Below, piece after piece: positions 37,627 to 49,300 of a stretch of 64,000 bases of DNA. Location of the stretch: positions 997,001 through 1,061,000 of the forward strand of contig CAXHUL010000525.1 in assembly GCA_964019695.1 (NCBI GenBank), given 5' to 3'. Source of the stretch: Loripinus fragilis (lineage: Eukaryota; Mollusca; Bivalvia; Lucinida; Lucinidae). The notes under the pieces were generated by a model. It saw nothing but the letters and a program-made list of their open reading frames with translations. It did no database searches and was not told the origin of the DNA. The first letter of the stretch is position 1. Each line of letters begins with the position of its first letter. Position numbers and translations under genes: made by a program.

Positions 37627-40600
37627 TTGTACGCGCTTTCTAAGGCTCTGATCGCTTTTAGATTTTGCACGCGGATAGGGCCAACAGAGGCGCAGGTATT
37701 GCCATGCGCACCCGCCCGCAACAATGTTTCGATACCGAGTTATCGGGGTGTGGAAGTCCGCCGCCCCGAAGCTTTACGCGCTTCCGTCTCGCGAACTACT
37801 ATTTTCATCATGCCCACACGGGCATCAGTTTGTAGTACGGGAGGCCGTCTACAAATGGTGAAAATTTCAAAGCGTTCCGTCGGGAAATTAAAAAGTTATG
37901 AGCATTAGAAGATCTTCCCATTAGGCCCCATTAGGCCACAGAAGCCGACCGGGCCTAAAACTTGCGCGGGTCACTTTCACGGACGGGCTCGAAACTGGTG
38001 CCAGAAGTTAGCCCCCGACCAGAGCTTCATTGTGAGGCATTGCGTAAAATTTTCCGTCCCCCGAGTGCCGAGCAATAGCCCCTGAAAGGGCTTTCGGCAC
38101 AATTTTCACGCCCTTATTTGAGCCACTTGTAGCCGAAGGAATTTTGCGCAAATGACTGAGAGGTGCTCCTGGGCACTGCTCATCACTTTGCAATAGGTTC
38201 CGGGGCTTTTCGCGAAGGTCGCGTTTTCTCAAACTTTGATGGCATTAGTGGGTGGGGTGTGAAAACCTCCGAATGCATTGTTCTCAGCTCCTGCTGTGGG
38301 CAGCAAGCCAATTTTTTTTCCAAAATGTTGACCTATAAAAGAGCTTACTCGGGTGTGAAAATTATCATTGTGCGCGCGCGCCCCGGACCGCAATTATGAT
38401 ATTTCCTGTTTTCCCATAGGGCCCAAGGCAAATGGGGATAGCGGTTGTACGCGCTTTCTAAGGCTCTGATCGCTTTTAGATTTTGCACGCGGATAGGGCC
38501 AACAGAGGCGCAGGTATTGCCATGCGCACCCGCCCGCAACAATGTTTCGATACCGAGTTATCGGGGTGTGGAAGTCCGCCGCCCCGAAGCTTTACGCGCT
38601 TCCGTCTCGCGAACTACTATTTTCATCATGCCCACACGGGCATCAGTTTGTAGTACGGGAGGCCGTCTACAAATGGTGAAAATTTCAAAGCGTTCCGTCG
38701 GGAAATTAAAAAGTTATGAGCATTAGAAGATCTTCCCATTAGGCCCCATTAGGCCACAGAAGCCGACCGGGCCTAAAACTTGCGCGGGTCACTTTCACGG
38801 ACGGGCTCGAAACTGGTGCCAGAAGTTAGCCCCCGACCAGAGCTTCATTGTGAGGCATTGCGTAAAATTTTCCGTCCCCCGAGTGCCGAGCAATAGCCCC
38901 TGAAACGGCTTTCGGCACAATTTTCACGCCCTTATTTGAGCCACTTGTAGCCGAAGGAATTTTGCGCAAATGACTGAGAGGTGCTCCTGGGCACTGCTCA
39001 TCACTTTGCAATAGGTTCCGGGGCTTTTCGCGAAGGTCGCGTTTTCTCAAACTTTGATGGCATTAGTGGGTGGGGTGTGAAAACCTCCGAATGCATGGTT
39101 CTCAGCTCCTGCTGTGGGCAGCAAGCCAATTTTTTTTCCAAAATGTTGACCTATAAAAGAGCTTACTCGGGTGTGAAAATTATCATTGTGCGCGCGCGCC
39201 CCGGACCGCAATTATGATATTTCCTGTTTTCTCATAGGGCCCAAGGCAAATGGGGATAGCGGTTGTACGCGCTTTCTAAGGCTCTGATCGCTTTTGGATT
39301 TTGCACGCGGATAGGGCCAACAGAGGCGCAGGTATTGCCATGCGCACCCGCCCGCAACAATGTTTCGATACCGAGTTATCGGGGTGTGGAAGTCCGCCGC
39401 CCCGAAGCTTTACGCGCTTCCGTCTCGCGAACTACTATTTTCATCATGCCCACACGGGCATCAGTTTGTAGTACGGGAGGCCGTCTACAAATGGTGAAAA
39501 TTTCAAAGCGTTCCGTCGGGAAATTAAAAAGTTATGAGCATTAGAAGATCTTCCCATTAGGCCCCATTAGGCCACAGAAGCCGACCGGGCCTAAAACTTG
39601 CGCGGGTCACTTTCACGGACGGGCTCGAAACTGGTGCCAGAAGTTAGCCCCCGACCAGAGCTTCATTGTGAGGCATTGCGTAAAATTTTCCGTCCCCCGA
39701 GTGCCGAGCAATAGCCCCTGAAAGGGCTTTCGGCACAATTTTCACGCCCTTATTTGAGCCACTTGTAGCCGAAGGAATTTTGCGCAAATGACTGAGAGGT
39801 GCTCCTGGGCACTGCTCATCACTTTGCAATAGGTTCCGGGGCTTTTCGCGAAGGTCGCGTTTTCTCAAACTTTGATGGCATTAGTGGGTGGGGTGTGAAA
39901 ACCTCCGAATGCATGGTTCTCAGCTCCTGCTGTGGGCAGCAAGCCAATTTTTTTTCCAAAATGTTGACCTATAAAAGAGCTTACTCGGGTGTGAAAATTA
40001 TCATTGTGCGCGCGCGCCCCGGACCGCAATTATGATATTTCCTGTTTTCCCATAGGGCCCAAGGCAAATGGGGATAGCGGTTGTACGCGCTTTCTAAGGC
40101 TCTGATCGCTTTTAGATTTTGCACGCGGATAGGGCCAACAGAGGCGCAGGTATTGCCATGCGCACCCGCCCGCAACAATGTTTCGATACCGAGTTATCGG
40201 GGTGTGGAAGTCCGCCGCCCCGAAGCTTTACGCGCTTCCGTCTCGCGAACTACTATTTTCATCATGCCCACACGGGCATCAGTTTGTAGTACGGGAGGCC
40301 GTCTACAAATGGTGAAAATTTCAAAGCGTTCCGTCGGGAAATTAAAAAGTTATGAGCATTAGAAGATCTTCCCATTAGGCCCCATTAGGCCACAGAAGCC
40401 GACCGGGCCTAAAACTTGCGTGGGTCACTTTCACGGACGGGCTCGAAACTGGTGCCAGAAGTTAGCCCCCGACCAGAGCTTCATTGTGAGGCATTGCGTA
40501 AAATTTTCCGTCCCCCGAGTGCCGAGCAATAGCCCCTGAAAGGGCTTTCGGCACAATTTTCACGCCCTTATTTGAGCCACTTGTAGCCGAAGGAATTTTG

Positions 40601-41533
40601 CGCAAATGACTGAGAGGTGCTCCTGGGCACTGCTCATCACTTTGCAATAGGTTCCGGGGCTTTTCGCGAAGGTCGCGTTTTCTCAAACTTTGATGGCATT
40701 AGTGGGTGGGGTGTGAAAACCTCCGAATGCATGGTTCTCAGCTCCTGCTGTGGGCAGCAAGCCAATTTTTTTTCCAAAATGTTGACCTATAAAAGAGCTT
40801 ACTCGGGTGTGAAAATTATCATTGTGCGCGCGCGCCCCGGACCGCAATTATGATATTTCCTGTTTTCCCATAGGGCCCAAGGCAAATGGGGATAGCGGTT
40901 GTACGCGCTTTCTAAGGCTCTGATCGCTTTTAGATTTTGCACGCGGATAGGGCCAACAGAGGCGCAGGTATTGCCATGCGCACCCGCCCGCAACAATGTT
41001 TCGATACCGAGTTATCGGGGTGTGGAAGTCCGCCGCCCCGAAGCTTTACGCGCTTCCGTCTCGCGAACTACTATTTTCATCATGCCCACACGGGCATCAG
41101 TTTGTAGTACGGGAGGCCGTCTACAAATGGTGAAAATTTCAAAGCGTTCCGTCGGGAAATTAAAAAGTTATGAGCATTAGAAGATCTTCCCATTAGGCCC
41201 CATTAGGCCACAGAAGCCGACCGACCTAAAACTTGCGCGGGTCACTTTCACGGACGGGCTCGAAACTGGTGCCAGAAGTTAGCCCCCAACCAGAGCTTCA
41301 TTGTGAGGCATTGCGTAAAATTTTCCGTCCCCCGAGTGCCGAGCAATAGCCCCTGAAAGGGCTTTCGGCACAATTTTCACGCCCTTATTTGAGCCACTTG
41401 TAGCCGAAGGAATTTTGCGCAAATGACTGAGAGGTGCTCCTGGGCACTGCTCATCACTTTGAAATAGGTTCCGGGGCTTTTCGCGAAGGTCGCGTTTTCT
41501 CAAACTTTGATGGCATTAGTGGGTGGGGTGTGA
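37627..41533. repeat. Segment B of a 17-unit-spaced duplication
   Basis: Marks at 38279, 38906, 39232, 39296, 40421 and 41288 lie in five successive units. All except 38906 are shared with segment A at a displacement of 13905-13906 bp, which is 17 monomers. B has the fullest set of marks, so it may be closest to the ancestral segment. Its limits are approximate, because invariant flanking units cannot show where the copied stretch ends. Confidence 0.8.
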
Positions 41534-43350
41534 AAACCTCCGAATGCATGGTTCTCAGCTCCTGCTGTGGGCAGCAAGCCAATTTTTTTTTCAAAATGTT
41601 GACCTATAAAAGAGCTTACTCGGGTGTGAAAATTATCATTGTGCGCGCGCGCCCCGGACCGCAATTATGATATTTCCTGTTTTCCCATAGGGCCCAAGGC
41701 AAATGGGGATAGCGGTTGTACGCGCTTTCTAAGGCTCTGATCGCTTTTAGATTTTGCACGCGGATAGGGCCAACAGAGGCGCAGGTATTGCCATGCGCAC
41801 CCGCCCGCAACAATGTTTCGATACCGAGTTATCGGGGTGTGGAAGTCCGCCGCCCCGAAGCTTTACGCGCTTCCGTCTCGCGAACTACTATTTTCATCAT
41901 GCCCACACGGGCATCAGTTTGTAGTACGGGAGGCCGTCTACAAATGGTGAAAATTTCAAAGCGTTCCGTCGGGAAATTAAAAAGTTATGAGCATTAGAAG
42001 ATCTTCCCATTAGGCCCCATTAGGCCACAGAAGCCGACCGGGCCTAAAACTTGCGCGGGTCACTTTCACGGACGGGCTCGAAACTGGTGCCAGAAGTTAG
42101 CCCCCGACCAGAGCTTCATTGTGAGGCATTGCGTAAAATTTTCCGTCCCCCGAGTGCCGAGCAATAGCCCCTGAAAGGGCTTTCGGCACAATTTTCACGC
42201 CCTTATTTGAGCCACTTGTAGCCGAAGGAATTTTGCGCAAATGACTGAGAGGTGCTCCTGGGCACTGCTCATCACTTTGCAATAGGTTCCGGGGCTTTTC
42301 GCGAAGGTCGCGTTTTCTCAAACTTTGATGGCATTAGTGGGTGGGGTGTGAAAACCTCCGAATGCATGGTTCTCAGCTCCTGCTGTGGGCAGCAAGCCAA
42401 TTTTTTTTCCAAAATGTTGACCTATAAAAGAGCTTACTCGGGTGTGAAAATTATCATTGTGCGCGCGCGCCCCGGACCGCAATTATGATATTTCCTGTTT
42501 TCCCATAGGGCCCAAGGCAAATGGGGATAGCGGTTGTACGCGCTTTCTAAGGCTCTGATCGCTTTTAGATTTTGCACGCGGATAGGGCCAACAGAGGCGC
42601 AGGTATTGCCATGCGCACCCGCCCGCAACAATGTTTCGATACCGAGTTATCGGGGTGTGGAAGTCCGCCGCCCCGAAGCTTTACGCGCTTCCGTCTCGCG
42701 AACTACTATTTTCATCATGCCCACACGGGCATCAGTTTGTAGTACGGGAGGCCGTCTACAAATGGTGAAAATTTCAAAGCGTTCCGTCGGGAAATTAAAA
42801 ATTATGAGCATTAGAAGATCTTCCCATTAGGCCCCATTAGGCCACAGAAGCCGACCGGGCCTAAAACTTGCGCGGGTCACTTTCACGGACGGGCTCGAAA
42901 CTGGTGCCAGAAGTTAGCCCCCGACCAGAGCTTCATTGTGAGGCATTGCGTAAAATTTTCCGTCCCCCGAGTGCCGAGCAATAGCCCCTGAAAGGGCTTT
43001 CGGCACAATTTTCACGCCCTTATTTGAGCCACTTGTAGCCGAAGGAATTTTGCGCAAATGACTGAGAGGTGCTCCTGGGCACTGCTCATCACTTTGCAAT
43101 AGGTTCCGGGGCTTTTCGCGAAGGTCGCGTTTTCTCAAACTTTGATGGCATTAGTGGGTGGGGTGTGAAAACCTCCGAATGCATGGTTCTCAGCTCCTGC
43201 TGTGGGCAGCAAGCCAATTTTTTTTCCAAAATGTTGACCTATAAAAGAGCTTACTCGGGTGTGAAAATTATCATTGTGCGCGCGCGCCCCGGACCGCAAT
43301 TATGATATTTCCTGTTTTCCCATAGGGCCCAAGGCAAATGGGGATAGTGG
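40899..43350. repeat. Three consecutive monomers of 817, 818 and 817 bp
   Basis: The unit at 40899 has lost one G and changed another near 41224 (CCGGGCCT reads CCGACCT), and has G to A at 41288, C to A at 41462 and C to T at 41591. The unit at 41716 is a consensus 818-bp copy. The unit at 42534 lacks the G of AAAAAGTTATG near 42801. This is the only place where two 817-bp units lie close together. Confidence 0.93.
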
Positions 43351-46300
43351 TTGTACGCGCTTTCTAAGGCTCTGATCGCTTTTAGATTTTGCACGCGGAT
43401 AGGGCCAACAGAGGCGCAGGTATTGCCATGCGCACCCGCCCGCAACAATGTTTCGATACCGAGTTATCGGGGTGTGGAAGTCCGCCGCCCCGAAGCTTTA
43501 CGCGCTTCCGTCTCGCGAACTACTATTTTCATCATGCCCACACGGGCATCAGTTTGTAGTACGGGAGGCCGTCTACAAATGGTGAAAATTTCAAAGCGTT
43601 CCGTCGGGAAATTAAAAAGTTATGAGCATTAGAAGATCTTCCCATTAGGCCCCATTAGGCCACAGAAGCCGACCGGGCCTAAAACTTGCGCGGGTCACTT
43701 TCACGGACGGGCTCGAAACTGGTGCCAGAAGTTAGCCCCCGACCAGAGCTTCATTGTGAGGCATTGCGTAAAATTTTCCGTCCCCCGAGTGCCGAGCAAT
43801 AGCCCCTGAAAGGGCTTTCGGCACAATTTTCACGCCCTTATTTGAGCCACTTGTAGCCGAAGGAATTTTGCGCAAATGACTGAGAGGTGCTCCTGGGCAC
43901 TGCTCATCACTTTGCAATAGGTTCCGGGGCTTTTCGCGAAGGTCGCGTTTTCTCAAACTTTGATGGCATTAGTGGGTGGGGTGTGAAAACCTCCGAATGC
44001 ATGGTTCTCAGCTCCTGCTGTGGGCAGCAAGCCAATTTTTTTTCCAAAATGTTGACCTATAAAAGAGCTTACTCGGGTGTGAAAATTATCATTGTGCGTG
44101 CGCGCCCCGGACCGCAATTATGATATTTCCTGTTTTCCCATAGGGCCCAAGGCAAATGGGGATAGCGGTTGTACGTGCTTTCTAAGGCTCTGATCGCTTT
44201 TAGATTTTGCACGCGGATAGGGCCAACAGAGGCGCAGGTATTGCCATGCGCACCCGCCCGCAACAATGTTTCGATACCGAGTTATCGGGGTGTGGAAGTC
44301 CGCCGCCCCGAAGCTTTACGCGCTTCCGTCTCGCGAACTACTATTTTCATCATGCCCACACGGGCATCAGTTTGTAGTACGGGAGGCCGTCTACAAATGG
44401 TGAAAATTTCAAAGCGTTCCGTCGGGAAATTAAAAAGTTATGAGCATTAGAAGATCTTCCCATTAGGCCCCATTAGGCCACAGAAGCCGACCGGGCCTAA
44501 AACTTGCGCGGGTCACTTTCACGGACGGGCTCGAAACTGGTGCCAGAAGTTAGCCCCCGACCAGAGCTTCATTGTGAGGCATTGCGTAAAATTTTCCGTC
44601 CCCCGAGTGCCGAGCAATAGCCCCTGAAAGGGCTTTTGGCACAATTTTCACGCCCTTATTTGAGCCACTTGTAGCCGAAGGAATTTTGCGCAAATGACTG
44701 AGAGGTGCTCCTGGGCACTGCTCATCACTTTGCAATAGGTTCCGGGGCTTTTCGCGAAGGTCGCGTTTTCTCAAACTTTGATGGCATTAGTGGGTGGGGT
44801 GTGAAAACCTCCGAATGCATGGTTCTCAGCTCCTGCTGTGGGCAGCAAGCCAATTTTTTTTCCAAAATGTTGACCTATAAAAGAGCTTACTCGGGTGTGA
44901 AAATTATCATTGTGCGCGCGCGCCCCGGACCGCAATTATGATATTTCCTGTTTTCCCATAGGGCCCAAGGCAAATGGGGATAGCGGTTGTACGCGCTTTC
45001 TAAGGCTCTGATCGCTTTTAGATTTTGCACGCGGATAGGGCCAACAGAGGCGCAGGTATTGCCATGCGCACCCGCCCGCAACAATGTTTCGATACCGAGT
45101 TATCGGGGTGTGGAAGTCCGCCGCCCCGAAGCTTTACGCGCTTCCGTCTCGCGAACTACTATTTTCATCATGCCCACACGGGCATCAGTTTGTAGTACGG
45201 GAGGCCGTCTACAAATGGTGAAAATTTCAAAGCGTTCCGTCGGGAAATTAAAAAGTTATGAGCATTAGAAGATCTTCCCATTAGGCCCCATTAGGCCACA
45301 GAAGCCGACCGGGCCTAAAACTTGCGCGGGTCACTTTCACGGACGGGCTCGAAACTGGTGCCAGAAGTTAGCCCCCGACCAGAGCTTCATTGTGAGGCAT
45401 TGCGTAAAATTTTCCGTCCCCCGAGTGCCGAGCAATAGCCCCTGAAAGGGCTTTCGGCACAATTTTCACGCCCTTATTTGAGCCACTTGTAGCCGAAGGA
45501 ATTTTGCGCAAATGACTGAGAGGTGCTCCTGGGCACTGCTCATCACTTTGCAATAGGTTCCGGGGCTTTTCGCGAAGGTCGCGTTTTCTCAAACTTTGAT
45601 GGCATTAGTGGGTGGGGTGTGAAAACCTCCGAATGCATGGTTCTCAGCTCCTGCTGTGGGCAGCAAGCCAATTTTTTTTCCAAAATGTTGACCTATAAAA
45701 GAGCTTACTCGGGTGTGAAAATTATCATTGTGCGCGCGCGCCCCGGACCGCAATTATGATATTTCCTGTTTTCCCATAGGGCCCAAGGCAAATGGGGATA
45801 GCGGTTGTACGCGCTTTCTAAGGCTCTGATCGCTTTTAGATTTTGCACGCGGATAGGGCCAACAGAGGCGCAGGTATTGCCATGCGCACCCGCCCGCAAC
45901 AATGTTTCGATACCGAGTTATCGGGGTGTGGAAGTCCGCCGCCCCGAAGCTTTACGCGCTTCCGTCTCGCGAACTACTATTTTCATCATGCCCACACGGG
46001 CATCAGTTTGTAGTACGGGAGGCCGTCTACAAATGGTGAAAATTTCAAAGCGTTCCGTCGGGAAATTAAAAAGTTATGAGCATTAGAAGATCTTCCCATT
46101 AGGCCCCATTAGGCCACAGAAGCCGACCGGGCCTAAAACTTGCGCGGGTCACTTTCACGGACGGGCTCGAAACTGGTGCCAGAAGTTAGCCCCCGACCAG
46201 AGCTTCATTGTGAGGCATTGCGTAAAATTTTCCGTCCCCCGAGTGCCGAGCAATAGCCCCTGAAAGGGCTTTCGGCACAATTTTCACGCCCTTATTTGAG

Positions 46301-49300
46301 CCACTTGTAGCCGAAGGAATTTTGCGCAAATGACTGAGAGGTGCTCCTGGGCACTGCTCATCACTTTGCAATAGGTTCCGGGGCTTTTCGCGAAGGTCGC
46401 GTTTTCTCAAACTTTGATGGCATTAGTGGGTGGGGTGTGAAAACCTCCGAATGCATGGTTCTCAGCTCCTGCTGTGGGCAGCAAGCCAATTTTTTTTCCA
46501 AAATGTTGACCTATAAAAGAGCTTACTCGGGTGTGAAAATTATCATTGTGCGCGCGCGCCCCGGACCGCAATTATGATATTTCCTGTTTTCCCATAGGGC
46601 CCAAGGCAAATGGGGATAGCGGTTGTACGCGCTTTCTAAGGCTCTGATCGCTTTTAGATTTTGCACGCGGATAGGGCCAACAGAGGCGCAGGTATTGCCA
46701 TGCGCACCCGCCCGCAACAATGTTTCGATACCGAGTTATCGGGGTGTGGAAGTCCGCCGCCCCGAAGCTTTACGCGCTTCCGTCTCGCGAACTACTATTT
46801 TCATCATGCCCACACGGGCATCAGTTTGTAGTACGGGAGGCCGTCTACAAATGGTGAAAATTTCAAAGCGTTCCGTCGGGAAATTAAAAAGTTATGAGCA
46901 TTAGAAGATCTTCCCATTAGGCCCCATTAGGCCACAGAAGCCGACCGGGCCTAAAACTTGCGCGGGTCACTTTCACGGACGGGCTCGAAACTGGTGCCAG
47001 AAGTTAGCCCCCGACCAGAGCTTCATTGTGAGGCATTGCGTAAAATTTTCCGTCCCCCGAGTGCCGAGCAATAGCCCCTGAAAGGGCTTTCGGCACAATT
47101 TTCACGCCCTTATTTGAGCCACTTGTAGCCGAAGGAATTTTGCCCAAATGACTGAGAGGTGCTCCTGGGCACTGCTCATCACTTTGCAATAGGTTCCGGG
47201 GCTTTTCGCGAAGGTCGCGTTTTCTCAAACTTTGATGGCATTAGTGGGTGGGGTGTGAAAACCTCCGAATGCATGGTTCTCAGCTCCTGCTGTGGGCAGC
47301 AAGCCAATTTTTTTTCCAAAATGTTGACCTATAAAAGAGCTTACTCGGGTGTGAAAATTATCATTGTGCGCGCGCGCCCCGGACCGCAATTATGATATTT
47401 CCTGTTTTCCCATAGGGCCCAAGGCAAATGGGGATAGCGGTTGTACGCGCTTTCTAAGGCTCTGATCGCTTTTAGATTTTGCACGCGGATAGGGCCAACA
47501 GAGGCGCAGGTATTGCCATGCGCACCCGCCCGCAACAATGTTTCGATACCGAGTTATCGGGGTGTGGAAGTCCGCCGCCCCGAAGCTTTACGCGCTTCCG
47601 TCTCGCGAACTACTATTTTCATCATGCCCACACGGGCATCAGTTTGTAGTACGGGAGGCCGTCTACAAATGGTGAAAATTTCAAAGCGTTCCGTCGGGAA
47701 ATTAAAAAGTTATGAGCATTAGAAGATCTTCCCATTAGGCCCCATTAGGCCACAGAAGCCGACCGGGCCTAAAACTTGCGCGGGTCACTTTCACGGACGG
47801 GCTCGAAACTGGTGCCAGAAGTTAGCCCCCGACCAGAGCTTCATTGTGAGGCATTGCGTAAAATTTTCCGTCCCCCGAGTGCCGAGCAATAGCCCCTGAA
47901 AGGGCTTTCGGCACAATTTTCACGCCCTTATTTGAGCCACTTGTAGCCGAAGGAATTTTGCGCAAATGACTGAGAGGTGCTCCTGGGCACTGCTCATCAC
48001 TTTGCAATAGGTTCCGGGGCTTTTCGCGAAGGTCGCGTTTTCTCAAACTTTGATGGCATTAGTGGGTGGGGTGTGAAAACCTCCGAATGCATGGTTCTCA
48101 GCTCCTGCTGTGGGCAGCAAGCCAATTTTTTTTCCAAAATGTTGACCTATAAAAGAGCTTACTCGGGTGTGAAAATTATCATTGTGCGCGCGCGCCCCGG
48201 ACCGCAATTATGATATTTCCTGTTTTCCCATAGGGCCCAAGGCAAATGGGGATAGCGGTTGTACGCGCTTTCTAAGGCTCTGATCGCTTTTAGATTTTGC
48301 ACGCGGATAGGGCCAACAGAGGCGCAGGTATTGCCATGCGCACCCGCCCGCAACAATGTTTCGATACCGAGTTATCGGGGTGTGGAAGTCCGCCGCCCCG
48401 AAGCTTTACGCGCTTCCGTCTCGCGAACTACTATTTTCATCATGCCCACACGGGCATCAGTTTGTAGTACGGGAGGCCGTCTACAAATGGTGAAAATTTC
48501 AAAGCGTTCCGTCGGGAAATTAAAAAGTTATGAGCATTAGAAGATCTTCCCATTAGGCCCCATTAGGCCACAGAAGCCGACCGGGCCTAAAACTTGCGCG
48601 GGTCACTTTCACGGACGGGCTCGAAACTGGTGCCAGAAGTTAGCCCCCGACCAGAGCTTCATTGTGAGGCATTGCGTAAAATTTTCCGTCCCCCGAGTGC
48701 CGAGCAATAGCCCCTGAAAGGGCTTTCGGCACAATTTTCACGCCCTTATTTGAGCCACTTGTAGCCGAAGGAATTTTGCGCAAATGACTGAGAGGTGCTC
48801 CTGGGCACTGCTCATCACTTTGCAATAGGTTCCGGGGCTTTTCGCGAAGGTCGCGTTTTCTCAAACTTTGATGGCATTAGTGGGTGGGGTGTGAAAACCT
48901 CCGAATGCATGGTTCTCAGCTCCTGCTGTGGGCAGCAAGCCAATTTTTTTTCCAAAATGTTGACCTATAAAAGAGCTTACTCGGGTGTGAAAATTATCAT
49001 TGTGCGCGCGCGCCCCGGACCGCAATTATGATATTTCCTGTTTTCCCATAGGGCCCAAGGCAAATGGGGATAGCGGTTGTACGCGCTTTCTAAGGCTCTG
49101 ATCGCTTTTAGATTTTGCACGCGGATAGGGCCAACAGAGGCGCAGGTATTGCCATGCGCACCCGCCCGCAACAATGTTTCGATACCGAGTTATCGGGGTG
49201 TGGAAGTCCGCCGCCCCCAAGCTTTACGCGCTTCCGTCTCGCGAACTACTATTTTCATCATGCCCACACGGGCATCAGTTTGTAGTACGGGAGGCCGTCT

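Larger units (their letters stand above)
26993..40898. repeat. Block of seventeen 818-bp monomers with an invariant core
   Basis: Units start at 26993 and every 818 bp to 40081. From 27384 to 33370, nearly 6 kb, I saw no difference between units. The later part carries shared markers: 33371 G to T, 33954 G to T, 33998 G to C, 34745 G to A, 38279 G to T, 38906 G to C, 39232 C to T, 39296 A to G and 40421 C to T. The marker at 27383 (G to A) in the first unit is shared with 34745 and 41288. Confidence 0.95.
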
